Shown piece by piece: positions 9,250 through 17,806 of a stretch of DNA of 64,000 nt. A model generated the notes under the pieces. It searched no databases, was not told where the DNA came from, and saw nothing but the letters and a program-made list of their open reading frames with translations. The stretch lies in NCBI RefSeq assembly GCF_022829385.1, contig NZ_JAKSXX010000166.1:24447-88446 (forward strand), given 5' to 3'. This stretch comes from Methylobacterium sp. J-070. GTDB lineage: Bacteria > Pseudomonadota > Alphaproteobacteria > Rhizobiales > Beijerinckiaceae. Each line of letters starts with the position of its first letter. The stretch's first letter is position 1. The position numbers were made by a program, and so were the translations under genes.

Positions 9250-10083
9250 ATGGCCAAGAAGAAGCGCGGCGGCGCGCATGGCGGCCACGGCTGGTTCGTC
9301 ACCTTCGCCGACCTGATGGCCCTGCTGATGAGCTTCTTCGTGATGGTCGCGGCGTATTCGACGCAGGATCAGAAGAAGATGCAGATGGTGGCGGGCTCCA
9401 TGCGCGACGCCTTCGGCGTCAACAAGGAGTCGAAGTTCGCCGGCATCATCGAGACCGATGGTCTGCCGGCGGCCGACCACGTCAAGTACCTGCGCGACAT
9501 CCCCCCCGAGCAGGCCACCGACCGCACCACGCCGCCGCGGCTCAACAAGAGCAGCGAGTTCGGCCTGACCGACACCGGCGAGCCGGAGAATTTCGGCCTC
9601 GCGGCGGCCTCCCTGCGGCAGGCGCTGCAGAGCCTGCCGGATTTCGCCGAATTGTCGAAGAACGTGGTGATCGCCCGGACCGAGCAGGGTCTCGACGTGT
9701 CGATCGTCGATCAGGACGGGCGCTCGATGTTCCCGGAGGGCTCGACCCGACCCAACGAGCGCACGCGGCGGCTCCTGGAGAAGCTCGGCCCGGCGCTCCG
9801 CCAGATGCCGAACCGCATCGCCATCACGGGCTACACCGCGACGGACCGGCCCGGGCAGCGCCCGGCGGCGCCCCCCTGGGAACTCTCCGCGGGACGCGCC
9901 GTCACCGTCCGGGAGGTCCTGGCCGGCTCGGGCGTGCCCGACGACCGGTTCGCCTCGGTCTCCGGGAAGGCCGATACCGAGCCGATGTTCCCCGACAACC
10001 CCTACATGCCGGCCAATCGGCGCGTGACGGTGACGCTGCTCAAGGAGGCGCCGCCGGTGCCGAACGTGAAGGGCCTGCCGTGA
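9250..10083 (+). CDS. motB: Flagellar motor stator protein MotB
   Basis: A 277-residue protein with a basic N-terminus (MAKKKRGG), one membrane segment containing the proton-carrying Asp (FADLMALLMSFFVMVAAYS, residues about 18-36), a linker with the plug region, and a C-terminal OmpA-like peptidoglycan-binding domain (about 150-265; ITGYTATD, LSAGRAVTVREVL, NRRVTVTLL). It anchors the MotA/B stator to the cell wall. It ends 18 bases from the convergent next gene. Confidence 0.93.
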   Translation: MAKKKRGGAHGGHGWFVTFADLMALLMSFFVMVAAYSTQDQKKMQMVAGSMRDAFGVNKESKFAGIIETDGLPAADHVKYLRDIPPEQATDRTTPPRLNKSSEFGLTDTGEPENFGLAAASLRQALQSLPDFAELSKNVVIARTEQGLDVSIVDQDGRSMFPEGSTRPNERTRRLLEKLGPALRQMPNRIAITGYTATDRPGQRPAAPPWELSAGRAVTVREVLAGSGVPDDRFASVSGKADTEPMFPDNPYMPANRRVTVTLLKEAPPVPNVKGLP

Positions 10084-10101
10084 GGGCACGCGCCCTGCGC
10101 C

Positions 10102-11460
10102 TCACCCGACCGCCTGCAGCCCCCCCTCGAAATCCTTCCGCCGGGCGTCGGTGACCTTGCCGTCGGTGAGCTTGCCGTCGATGCCCTTGCCGTCGACCTC
10201 CTCGGCCGGCCCGGAGACCGCGACGACATCCCCGTGGGCGTTCCGGTCGTTCAAGCGGCAATTGATGACGTCCCAGATCTGCCGCAGCCGGCGGACATGG
10301 AGATCGTCCCGGATGTAGCTCAGCATGGCGTCGAGCTCGAAGCGCTCGTCCAGCCGCACCTCGCTGTTGCCGTCCGCCCTGTCCACGCTCTCCGACGAGA
10401 CGCGGATGTCGCCCTCGAAGCTTCCGGCGTCCTCCAGCAAGACGGCCGTGACCCTTTGGGCGACATAGGGATTCCGGATGCACCGCTCGAGATCGAATAT
10501 GGTGCGGATGCTCAGTCTCCTCAGCGCCAGGACCTTGGACGGCCCGACCGCGAGGATCAGCTGCGCCTGGGCGACCCAGTCGATCACCTCGTAGAGGCCG
10601 TAGGGAGTCTCGACGAAGATCTGGATGGGGTTCATCGTCGCGAGATTCTGCACATCCTGAATCTCGAACTCCCCGAGCCGCAGCTTCATGAACGGGTCGA
10701 TGCCCAGGATCATGTCGAGGGGCAGTTCCTCCTGCAGCCTCTTGCTCTCCTCCGCGACCCGCCGCAGCCGGATCCAGGGGAATTTCGCCACCAGCGCCCG
10801 GATGAACAGATCGGGGACGAGGCCGATCACGAATGCCATCGCGATGGCGAGATTCGCCCCCAGTTCGCCCAAGCGCTTGAGATCGAACAGATGCGCGTGC
10901 CACACGGCCGCGCTCACCGACAGCGCCAGGAGGAGATGGAACACGGCATGGAAGAACGAGATCGGCGAGAGATCGAAATTCGAGATCCGCCGGATGAGAT
11001 ACTGGATGGTATAAATATAACCGGCAATGAAACTGTACGCTAACGATCCGATGATCGTATTCTGGGGATCGGTGAAATAATTTTCCCGCAGGCTGAGCGA
11101 GCTGCCGTCCCGCTGGTGGAACCCCATGCTGAAGCAGATGCAACAGATCAGCACGTAGGTCACCACCGGAAACAGGTAGAAGATGAACGATTGCGGATTC
11201 TCGTCGCCATCCTCTCGCTTGGGCTTGGCTTCCGGGTCGTATTTGTATTTCACCAGCTCGAAAGACGGAAGTATGATCTTCCGACCGTCGACCGTGGCGA
11301 AGCTGAAGAGCCGCTCCAGATCGACCACGATCTCCCGTCGACTGAGCCTGATGTTCCTGCGGCCGACGAAGATCCCGATCGGGACCATGAGACTCAGCAG
11401 GAAAATGACGATGAGAAGGAATTCAAGTTCTGCGTGCTGAGAAATCAGATCACCGAACAT
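10102..11460 (-). CDS. Five-pass membrane protein with C-terminal helix-hairpin-helix-like region, function unknown
   Basis: A 452-residue protein with hydrophobic segments at about 13-33, 92-114, 136-156, 168-188 and 201-222. The cytoplasmic part has two stretches that look like helix-hairpin-helix motifs: about 250-279 (ILGIDPFMKLRLGEFEIQDV..) and about 302-328 (AVGPSKVLALRRLSIRTIFD). Such motifs often bind DNA or mediate oligomerisation. The tail (about 423-440) repeats DGK-x-TD. The 5' half is visibly more A+T-rich than its neighbours, suggesting acquisition. I recall similar proteins of unknown function in other rhizobia-like bacteria; the motif call is by eye. Confidence 0.8.
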   Translation of the reverse strand: MFGDLISQHAELEFLLIVIFLLSLMVPIGIFVGRRNIRLSRREIVVDLERLFSFATVDGRKIILPSFELVKYKYDPEAKPKREDGDENPQSFIFYLFPVVTYVLICCICFSMGFHQRDGSSLSLRENYFTDPQNTIIGSLAYSFIAGYIYTIQYLIRRISNFDLSPISFFHAVFHLLLALSVSAAVWHAHLFDLKRLGELGANLAIAMAFVIGLVPDLFIRALVAKFPWIRLRRVAEESKRLQEELPLDMILGIDPFMKLRLGEFEIQDVQNLATMNPIQIFVETPYGLYEVIDWVAQAQLILAVGPSKVLALRRLSIRTIFDLERCIRNPYVAQRVTAVLLEDAGSFEGDIRVSSESVDRADGNSEVRLDERFELDAMLSYIRDDLHVRRLRQIWDVINCRLNDRNAHGDVVAVSGPAEEVDGKGIDGKLTDGKVTDARRKDFEGGLQAVG

Positions 11461-11878
11461 CGGCAGGGATTCCTCGATGGGTGGATCGTTGTACTGATTC
11501 CACCGGCCCCGAGGCGGGTCAACATCCCTTTGGAGGATGCCAATATGGACTTTTGACGTTTGGATCTTTCGATCGCCTGCGATGGACTTCCCCGCGCGTG
11601 ACGACGCGGCGCGTGTCCGGCGCAGGGGCCGGTCGGTTCGGCGTCGGACCAGCCGGCCTCGGCGGGGAGAGTGCGCGGCGTCGATGATCCGACCCGCGGC
11701 CTCGACCCTCGGGCGTCATCGCCGGGTCGTCGAGACGCCCTCGCCCGCCCGGCCGCGAACCCCGTTCACCCGCGACCGGATCGAACCGTTCTGCCCGGCG
11801 CGCCCCGTGCCGGACATCGCGCGGGGTTCCGATCGCCCCCTGTCGGCGCGAGGGCGCCGGCAGGGGGCGAGGCCGGTT
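11461..11878. other. 418-base gap between the membrane-protein gene and oprB
   Basis: No convincing gene is seen. The part next to 11460 is relatively A+T-rich and should hold the promoter of the membrane-protein gene. The part next to oprB holds the hairpin at 11833-11870. Open frames crossing here lack ribosome-binding sites and recognisable sequence. Confidence 0.5.
11833..11870 (-). terminator. Strong hairpin just after the oprB stop
   Basis: A 17-base arm beginning TCGCCCCCTG pairs with its inverse at one mismatch around a short loop, nine bases beyond the oprB stop. No clear T run follows, so it may be a factor-assisted terminator or an mRNA 3' stabiliser. Confidence 0.5.
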
Positions 11879-13372
11879 TCAGAAGGTGACGCCGCTCTTC
11901 ACGCCGAAGACGACCACGTCCTCGCGCCGGTTGATGCCGCCGGGGCGGTTCACGAACTGGATGTTCGGACGGATCACCACGTCCGGCGTCAGAGCGAGGC
12001 TGTAGAACACCTCCAGCACGCGCTCGTAGCCGGGGATCGGCTGGTAGGTGCCGCCGAAGGCGTTCGCCGCCGCAATGCCCCGCGCGGCCGCGGAACTGGC
12101 ATGCGACTGGCCGATCGCGACGCCGATCCAATCGGAGGGGCGGGCATCCCAGAAGCCCTTGTAGACGAGGCCCAGCGTCTCCTGCTCGTCGAGGGGCGAC
12201 GTGCGCGGATCCGCGAAGGTCACCCGGAGGAAGGCGGACAGGTTGCGGGTGGGCTCGTCGGGGTTCGGCCGGTAGAGTTCCTGCACCGCCACGCCGTAGA
12301 CGCCGCTGCGCTCCTGATGGCCGAGGGGGAGCCCGCCGTACAGGCTGAGGGGGAGCCGCGCGGTGTTGTAGTAGAGGTCGGGTCCGCCCGCCGTCTGGTA
12401 CCAGCCGCCGACCGTGTAGCTGCCCCGGTAGTTGAACGGGCCGAAGGTCGGGAACACGGCGCCTTCGAGGATCGCCAGGGCGCCGGTCGCCCCGGTCGGG
12501 TCGAAGTTGAACCCGTCATCGAGATCGCGCCGGTTCACTTGGTAGACGCCGGCCTGGATGTATCCGGTCTCCAAGTTTCCGAGCCGCAGACGCGCCGCAT
12601 ATTGTGAGATCGGCCAGTTGTACCAGTAGTTCCCGACGAGGTTGCCCGGCTGGTTGCCGCAGAAGGTCAGGTTCTGGAACTCGCAGGCGAAGCCGGCGAA
12701 ATCGGACCCGACCGGCATGCGTCCGAACTTGAGATCGACGTACCGGCCGAATTGCTGGTCGTACGACAGCGTGGTCAGGCGGGGAATGTTGCCCCGGCCG
12801 TAGACTTCCTCCGTCTGCTGAAGGAGGCCGAGATGCGCGTCGATCGGCAGGCTGCGCCCGAAGCGCTGGGTGAAGACGAAGTTCATGGTGCCGCCTTCGA
12901 CACCCGCGAGCTGATCCATGTCGGCCGCGCCCTTGAGGACGAACTGCCCGCTGCCCCGCAGCTGCTGGCGCGTTCCACCCTGGAGATTGGTGCCGACCTC
13001 GTAATCGACGCCGGCATCGACACGGATGCCGGCCCGGAAGAGGTCGTCGCGCAGGCCGCCGAGATTGCCGAACAGCCCCCATTTCGGCGCGGCGGCGCGG
13101 GTGTCGAGGCTGCCGCCGGGGGCGAGGTTGGGGTTGGTCGCCGTCGCCGGCCGGGCCAGCGGGAGCCCCGCGACGGGCGGGCGGCGCGCGGGCCGGGCAC
13201 GGCGCGCGCGGACCGGCCGTGCCAGTCCCTCGGGCACGTTCGTCACGGCGGCGGGACCGGTGGGCTGCACCTCCTGCGCATGAAGGCCGGGCGTCCAGAG
13301 GAGCCCGTGCGCGACGACGGCGCCGAGCATCAGCGCCCTGCCTCTGCCGAACGTAAGAGTTTCATTGATCAT
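11879..13372 (-). CDS. oprB: OprB-family carbohydrate-selective outer-membrane porin
   Basis: A 497-residue precursor with a signal peptide ending near GLHAQE. A low-complexity Ala/Pro/Arg stretch follows (about residues 40-80), then a barrel rich in aromatic strand ends and the C-terminal Phe (SGVTF). Family features include WGLFGNLGGLRDDLFRAGIR, DLKFGRMPVGSDFA, NYWYNWPISQYAARLRL and the last third with ERVLEVFYSLALTPDVVIRP. OprB porins let sugars through the outer membrane. Its position beside the decayed xylose genes fits sugar uptake. GGGGGAAG precedes the ATG at 13372, and an A+T-rich upstream stretch (13385-13460) probably holds the promoter. Confidence 0.9.
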   Translation of the reverse strand: MINETLTFGRGRALMLGAVVAHGLLWTPGLHAQEVQPTGPAAVTNVPEGLARPVRARRARPARRPPVAGLPLARPATATNPNLAPGGSLDTRAAAPKWGLFGNLGGLRDDLFRAGIRVDAGVDYEVGTNLQGGTRQQLRGSGQFVLKGAADMDQLAGVEGGTMNFVFTQRFGRSLPIDAHLGLLQQTEEVYGRGNIPRLTTLSYDQQFGRYVDLKFGRMPVGSDFAGFACEFQNLTFCGNQPGNLVGNYWYNWPISQYAARLRLGNLETGYIQAGVYQVNRRDLDDGFNFDPTGATGALAILEGAVFPTFGPFNYRGSYTVGGWYQTAGGPDLYYNTARLPLSLYGGLPLGHQERSGVYGVAVQELYRPNPDEPTRNLSAFLRVTFADPRTSPLDEQETLGLVYKGFWDARPSDWIGVAIGQSHASSAAARGIAAANAFGGTYQPIPGYERVLEVFYSLALTPDVVIRPNIQFVNRPGGINRREDVVVFGVKSGVTF

Positions 13373-13529
13373 GGTCTTCCCCCAGCCTCTGAAATGCAAT
13401 TTTGGCTTTTATTCTTTGTCTTCGTCTGACATTGTTATTATTATAGGTATAAATTCAGACACGAGGCCGAGAATGGCCTACGCTCCCGATCTTTAGACCG
13501 GTCACGTCGTGCTTGACGGAATCAATGCC

Positions 13530-13800
13530 TCAGATTGTCTTAGCGTATGCTGCGACGTCGAGCCAAACAGCTAGAAGAAGAATCGTTCCTTTGACGATCA
13601 TCTGCCAGTAACTGTCGAGGCTGAGCATCGACATGCCGTTGTCAAGGCTCGCCATCAGGAGGGCGCCGACCAGGGCCCCCACGACGGTGCCCGCCCCGCC
13701 CCGCATGGGGGTGCCGCCGATCACGCAGGACGCGATGGCGTCGAGTTCCTGCAGGCTGCCGGCCGAGGGGGATCCGGCCGCGAGACGCGCGGTCGTGGCG
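13530..13800 (-). pseudogene. 3' fragment of a XylH-type sugar ABC permease gene
   Basis: The last 90 or so codons of a sugar (xylose/ribose type) ABC permease survive: TARLAAGSPSAGSLQELDAI, then CVIGGTPMRGGAGTVVGALV, and an intact end (SYWQMIVKGTILLLAVWLDV). The N-terminal three quarters are gone, and the frame runs straight into the lactonase remnant upstream. A complete XylH has about 400 residues. Neither the ATPase nor the binding protein is nearby. The fragment is too short to work as a permease. Confidence 0.8.
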
Positions 13801-14454
13801 GCGCGGTCGGCCTCCGACAGGCCCTTGCGGGCCGAGGTCGCCGCCGCCGAACAGACCCGTCCAGACGCAGCCCTCCGCGTCGACCGTCAGGCCGTCCGGG
13901 TATCCGGCGCCGTCCTCGATCCGGGCGAAGGGGGTCGGTTCCCCGGCCGGCTCTCCGCCGGCCAGGGGAACCCGCCAGATCGTGCGGCCGAGGGTGTCGG
14001 CGTGGTGGAGGATCGCCCCGTCCGGCGAGAAGGCCGGGCCGTTGGTGATCGTCACCGCCGGCAGGCCGCTGTCGGCGGCGCCCGCCCCGCCGAACCGGTA
14101 GAGGCGGCCGGTCGGGGCGCGTTCGGCATCGTCCATGGTGCCGAACCACAGGCTGCCGTCCGGGTGGACGGCCGCGTCGTTCAGGCGGTTCCCGGGCAGG
14201 TGCGGCTCGGGGTCGTGCAGGGCGGCGAACAGGCCGCCCTCCGGGTCGAAGCGGTGCAGGCCGGACTGGAGGCCCGCCACCAGCGAGCGGTCATGGGCGG
14301 GCAGTACCCATCCGGGCTGGTCCGGCGCGTCCCAGCTCCGCAGCGCCCCGGCCTCGGGATCGTAGCGGTGCAGGCGCCGCGCCTTGATGTCGGTGAACCA
14401 CAGGGCGCGCGCGTGCGGCAGCCAGACCGGTCCCTCCCCGAGGATCGCCTGCAC
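13801..14454 (-). pseudogene. Truncated SMP-30/gluconolaconase-family gene (xylC-like xylonolactonase)
   Basis: About 203 residues of a six-bladed sugar lactonase are preserved from a GTG at 14454: LGEGPVWLPHARALWFTDIK, NRLNDAAVHPDGSLWFGTMD (substrate and metal residues), and GYPDGLTVDAEGCVWTGLFG. Right after this the frame is lost: the family's C-terminal phrase (ATSARKGLSEADRAA) appears in another frame about 45 residues too early, and then joins the xylH fragment. So two deletions are needed to explain the sequence. In related operons the enzyme opens xylono-lactone. Confidence 0.8.
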
Positions 14455-14474
14455 GGCGTGGACGTGATCGGGCC

Positions 14475-14519
14475 GGATCGCCAGGGTTGGGATCGCCAGG
14501 TTTGGGATCGCCAGGGCTC
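14475..14519. repeat. Three 15-bp direct repeats at the xylB-xylC junction
   Basis: The unit GGATCGCCAGG-GTTG recurs three times head to tail with minor changes, ending at the xylB stop codon. On the minus strand it reads as repeated Leu-Ala-Ile-Pro ahead of the lactonase. It occupies the place where the lactonase start would be expected and may be slippage damage. Confidence 0.7.
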
Positions 14520-15294
14520 AGCGCCAGCCCGCATCGATGAAGTAGCTGTGCCCGGTGCACATCCGGGCGTCGTCCGAGGCCAGGAACAGGACCAGGGCGG
14601 CGACGTCCGCCGGCTGGATCCGCCCGTCGAGGCACTGGGCCGCCACGATCTCGGCCGCCCCCTCCGGGGTGTACCAGCGCTCCTGCCGCGGCGTCTGGAC
14701 GTTGCCCGGAACGACCGTGGCGACGCGGATGCCGTCCCGGCCGAGGTCCCGGGCGAGCGCCCGCGTCAGACCCTCGATCCCGGCCTTGGCCACTTGGTAG
14801 ATCGGCATGTCCCGCGAGCCGAGATGCCAGCTGATCGATCCGAAATTGAGGATCACCCCGCCGCCGGCCCGCCGCATGGACGGCACCGCCGCCTGCGCGG
14901 CGAAGAACATGTGGCGCAGGTTCACCGCCATGCGCGCGTCCCAATAGGCCGGCGTCACCTCGTCGATCCTGTGGCGGTCGTCGTTGCCGGCATTGTTGAC
15001 GAGGACGTCGATGCCCCCCAGCGCCGCCTCGGTCTCGGCCACCAGGGCGCGGACGGCCTCCACGTCGGTCAGGTCGCAGCGCCGGTAGAGCGGCGGATGC
15101 ACCGCGTCGCCTTCGAGCCGCGCGACCAGCTCGGCGGCCGCGTCGTCGGCGATGTCGCAGAACGCGACCCGCGCCCCCTGGGCGACGAAGGCCTCGACCA
15201 AGCCCTCGCCGATGCCGGAGGCACCGCCGGTCACCAGCACCCGCCGGGACCGGAGGCTCGGGTAGATCGCACGCGTGGAGGGGGACGACGACAC
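14518..15294 (-). CDS. xylB: XylB-type NAD-dependent xylose/arabinose dehydrogenase (SDR family)
   Basis: A 258-residue short-chain dehydrogenase with cofactor motif TGGASGIG (22-29), NNAG (100-103) and catalytic Ser153/Tyr166/Lys170. It is strikingly like Caulobacter D-xylose dehydrogenase as I recall it: NAGNDDRH, NLRHM, NFGSISWHLGS, VVPGNVQTPRQERWYTPEG, AAQCLDGRI and the end CTGHSYFIDAGWR. The reaction is oxidation of the sugar to its lactone, the first step of the Weimberg pathway. The GTG start at 15294 has GGAG nine bases upstream. It is the only intact catabolic gene of this locus. Confidence 0.88.
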   Translation of the reverse strand: MSSSPSTRAIYPSLRSRRVLVTGGASGIGEGLVEAFVAQGARVAFCDIADDAAAELVARLEGDAVHPPLYRRCDLTDVEAVRALVAETEAALGGIDVLVNNAGNDDRHRIDEVTPAYWDARMAVNLRHMFFAAQAAVPSMRRAGGGVILNFGSISWHLGSRDMPIYQVAKAGIEGLTRALARDLGRDGIRVATVVPGNVQTPRQERWYTPEGAAEIVAAQCLDGRIQPADVAALVLFLASDDARMCTGHSYFIDAGWR

Positions 15295-15318
15295 GGATAC
15301 GGGCTCCGGGACTCAGGA

Positions 15319-15772
15319 TCAGCGGGTGGCGGCGCGGGCGAGCAGCGGCACGATCTCCGGCTCGGGGCTGTCCCCGGTTTTAGCCGAGCGGATGCCGATC
15401 CGGGTGCCTCGGCCGACGGGCGAGGGCACGGGCGACGTGCTGAAGATCACCGCGTCCGGCCCGATGGCGGCCTCGATGTCCCGGGACCGCAGGCCGTCCT
15501 CCATGAGGCCGCGCTCCGGCGCGGCGGCCTCCCCTGTGCCCGGGACGACCGCCCGCCGGCTCGCCCCGATCCGCGCCCGGACAGTGGCCGCCGGATCGCC
15601 GTTCGCGCGCTGCTGGTTGACACGCGCGCGGGCGTAGGCCGCGAAGGTCACGCCGGAGGCCGTCACCGGGGCCGAAGGCGGTGGGCCCCGCCGCGGCTTC
15701 GTCGTGGACGCGGCCGAGGAACAAGCCCGCGCGCCGGTCCGTCGGCAATGCGTGCGCCGCCGCGAAAGCCAT
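15319..15772 (-). pseudogene. Degraded xylX-like gene (FAH-family 2-keto-3-deoxy-pentonate dehydratase)
   Basis: Two pieces in different frames resemble XylX. An N-terminal piece (about 15772-15680) reads LPTDRRAGLFLGRVHDEAAA. From 15660 another frame reads ASGVTFAAYARARVNQQRAN, then IEAAIGPDAVIFSTSPVPSP and SPEPEIVPLL before a stop at 15319. Compared with Caulobacter XylX as recalled (about 390 residues), roughly 85 internal residues and the whole C-terminal third are missing, with a frame change. A functional product is not possible. The next gene is xylB, as expected for a xyl operon. Confidence 0.7.
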
Positions 15773-15927
15773 GCGCGCCGCTCCCCTCGGTCCCGGCGGA
15801 GACTCAGCGGCCCCCACTCGTCTGATAGCGCTAACATAAACCGGCGTTCCAAGATCTTGTCAAGATCCGGCGCGGGAGGAAGGCCGCACGCCGAAGTGAA
15901 GCGAAGCAAGCCCGCGCGGACGCCCAG

Positions 15928-17073
15928 TCAGCGCGGCGGCGCGTCCGAGAAGCGGCGGACCAGCGCGTGGTCGAGGACAATATGCGCGCGGTCCGGATCC
16001 TGTCCGGCGCGACGGGCGCGGGCTGCTTTCATGAGCAGGACCATCGCCGCGTGGGACATCTCACGGATGGGCTGGCGGATCGTCGTGAGTTCCGGCCAGA
16101 TGGTGGTGGCGATGGCCGTGTCGTCGAAGCCGCAGACCGTGAGATCCTCCGGGACGGCGAGCCCCCGGCGCAAAGCCACGGCGACGGTGGCGGCGGCCAT
16201 GTCGTCGTTGCTCGCGAAGATGGCGGTGGGCGGTGCGGGGCCGGTCAGCAGCCGTTCCGCCGCCTCCAGCCCCGAGCGGTAGGTGAACAGGCCCGGCGCG
16301 ACGAGGCCGGGATCGAAGGTGAGGGCCGCCCGCTCCAGCCCGTCGCGGTAGCCGAGGAAGCGGCGCTCGCTCGCGGTCTGGTCGGGATTGCCCCGGATGA
16401 AGCCGATGCGCCGATGGCCCAGCGCCGCGATATGCGCCGTCATGGTGAGGGCCGCCGCGTATCCGTCGATGCTGACCGCCCCGATCGCGGTCTCGGCCTC
16501 CCAGGTGCCGACACGGACCGCCGGCAGGCCCGTGGCGACCACCGCGGCGAGCACCGATTCCGAATCGCAGAGGGGCGGCGGCAGGAGCAGCCCGTCGATC
16601 CCGCTCGCGAGGAAGCGGGCCGCGACGTCGCCCTCCTTCTGTCCAAGCTCGCAGATCTCGACCAGAAGCTGCGCCTGCGCCTGGCTCGCCGCCCCGAGGC
16701 ATCCGACCAGGAACTCGCTGAGGTAGGCGGCACTCGGGTTGCTGTAGAGCAGGCCGATGCGGATCTGGCTGACGCCCGCCAGGATCTGGGCGGAGATGTT
16801 CGGCTTGTAGTTCAGGGCGGCGATGGCCCGCTCCACCGCCTCGCGGGTGCCGGCGCGGACCTTCTCGTCCCCGTTGACGACCCGGGACACCGTCATCGCC
16901 GAGACGCCGGCCTCGCGCGCCACGTCGCTGACTGTCGGGACCCCGGTGTGCCGCCGCGTCGAACCCTTTCCGGCTCTGCTATCGGGGGGCGACAAAACCG
17001 GTTTCAATCCTTGTCCCTGCCCCAGGCCGGTCCGGAGGGGCGCCCGCCGAAGCCGACACGGCGCCGGTTTCAT
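15928..17073 (-). CDS. LacI-family transcriptional regulator, probably of the xylose genes
   Basis: A 381-residue repressor. The helix-turn-helix lies at about 47-72 (TVSDVAREAGVSAMTVSRVV) with the hinge helix (YKPNISAQILAG); a periplasmic-binding-protein-like sugar domain follows (IGLLYSNPSA, GHRRIGFIRGNP, AIFASNDDMAAATVAV, TIRQPI). Most LacI proteins begin within ten residues of the helix-turn-helix; here 45 residues precede it and no other start codon exists in between, so the native start may have been lost. It is first in the strand order of the decayed xyl operon, and its inducer is probably a pentose. Confidence 0.85.
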   Translation of the reverse strand: MKPAPCRLRRAPLRTGLGQGQGLKPVLSPPDSRAGKGSTRRHTGVPTVSDVAREAGVSAMTVSRVVNGDEKVRAGTREAVERAIAALNYKPNISAQILAGVSQIRIGLLYSNPSAAYLSEFLVGCLGAASQAQAQLLVEICELGQKEGDVAARFLASGIDGLLLPPPLCDSESVLAAVVATGLPAVRVGTWEAETAIGAVSIDGYAAALTMTAHIAALGHRRIGFIRGNPDQTASERRFLGYRDGLERAALTFDPGLVAPGLFTYRSGLEAAERLLTGPAPPTAIFASNDDMAAATVAVALRRGLAVPEDLTVCGFDDTAIATTIWPELTTIRQPIREMSHAAMVLLMKAARARRAGQDPDRAHIVLDHALVRRFSDAPPR

Positions 17074-17216
17074 CTGAGCACGAACGGAGTCTCGAGGCGA
17101 GGGCGTGCCGCGCCCGCACGGCATCGGCACGACGCCGGTCGGACAGGTCTGCGCACCGTCGCAGCCGCGTGACCGCGCCGGCCGCGTGACGGCGCTCGAC
17201 TGGTCCGGGCATGTCT

Positions 17217-17726
17217 CTAGCGGGCCGTCAGCAGCGCCCAGTAGACCTTGTACTTCGTGCCCGGCGCGTAGGCCGTGGCGATGCCCATCTTCGTCGCCCG
17301 GGGATCGGTCATCGTGGCGTCGTGCGGCGGGCTCTCCCGCCAGCCGGAGAACGCCTCGGCCAGGGTGTGGTAGCCGGCCGACAGGTTGGCGTTCACCTCC
17401 GCGTAGCCGAGCCGCGCCACCGCGGCCTTCACGGTCTGGGCCCGGCTCGGCCGGTCGGCCAGCGCCATCGCGGCGGCCTCGGCCTCCGCGAGCCGCTGCA
17501 ATTCGGGATCGACCGCGAGGGGCGCGGCGCCGCGGTTGCGGCGATAGGCCGAGATCATGTCGCGGGCCGCGTCCACGTCGATATGGGCGCTGTTGCTGGC
17601 GAGCGGCAGGTAGATGCTCGGCAGCGCGGCGGTCGTCGGCGCCTCGGCGGCGCAGGATCCGAGAAGGGCCAGCGCGGGGAGCCAGGCCGTCCGCCGGAGA
17701 AGCCGTCTCGTGTGTCGTGCGCCCAC
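17217..17726 (-). CDS. CAP/SCP-domain lipoprotein
   Basis: A 169-residue protein with a basic N-terminus, a short hydrophobic segment and lipobox LLGSC, so it is probably a membrane-anchored periplasmic lipoprotein. Residues about 55-165 form a CAP (SCP-like) domain: MISAYRRNRGAAPLAVDPEL, AEAEAAAMA, HTLAEAFSGWRESPPHDATM, and a C-terminal KVYWALLTAR. Bacterial CAP domains are widespread; their role is unknown. The start is a GTG at 17726. It is 80 bases downstream of the MscS gene on the same strand. Confidence 0.85.
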   Translation of the reverse strand: MGARHTRRLLRRTAWLPALALLGSCAAEAPTTAALPSIYLPLASNSAHIDVDAARDMISAYRRNRGAAPLAVDPELQRLAEAEAAAMALADRPSRAQTVKAAVARLGYAEVNANLSAGYHTLAEAFSGWRESPPHDATMTDPRATKMGIATAYAPGTKYKVYWALLTAR

Positions 17727-17806
17727 GTGATCCTGGTCCCCGCCTCCGCAACCGGCTCGGATGCCGGAGCCATATAGGCGCGCTCCGGCCAAACCACATC
17801 GGGCCC

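Noticed and set aside
13642..13820. Continuation of the lactonase frame to 13642 as a functional C-terminus
   Set aside because: The residues after GLFGG in that frame are Arg/Gly/His-rich and unlike SMP-30, whereas the other frame shows the true family phrase.
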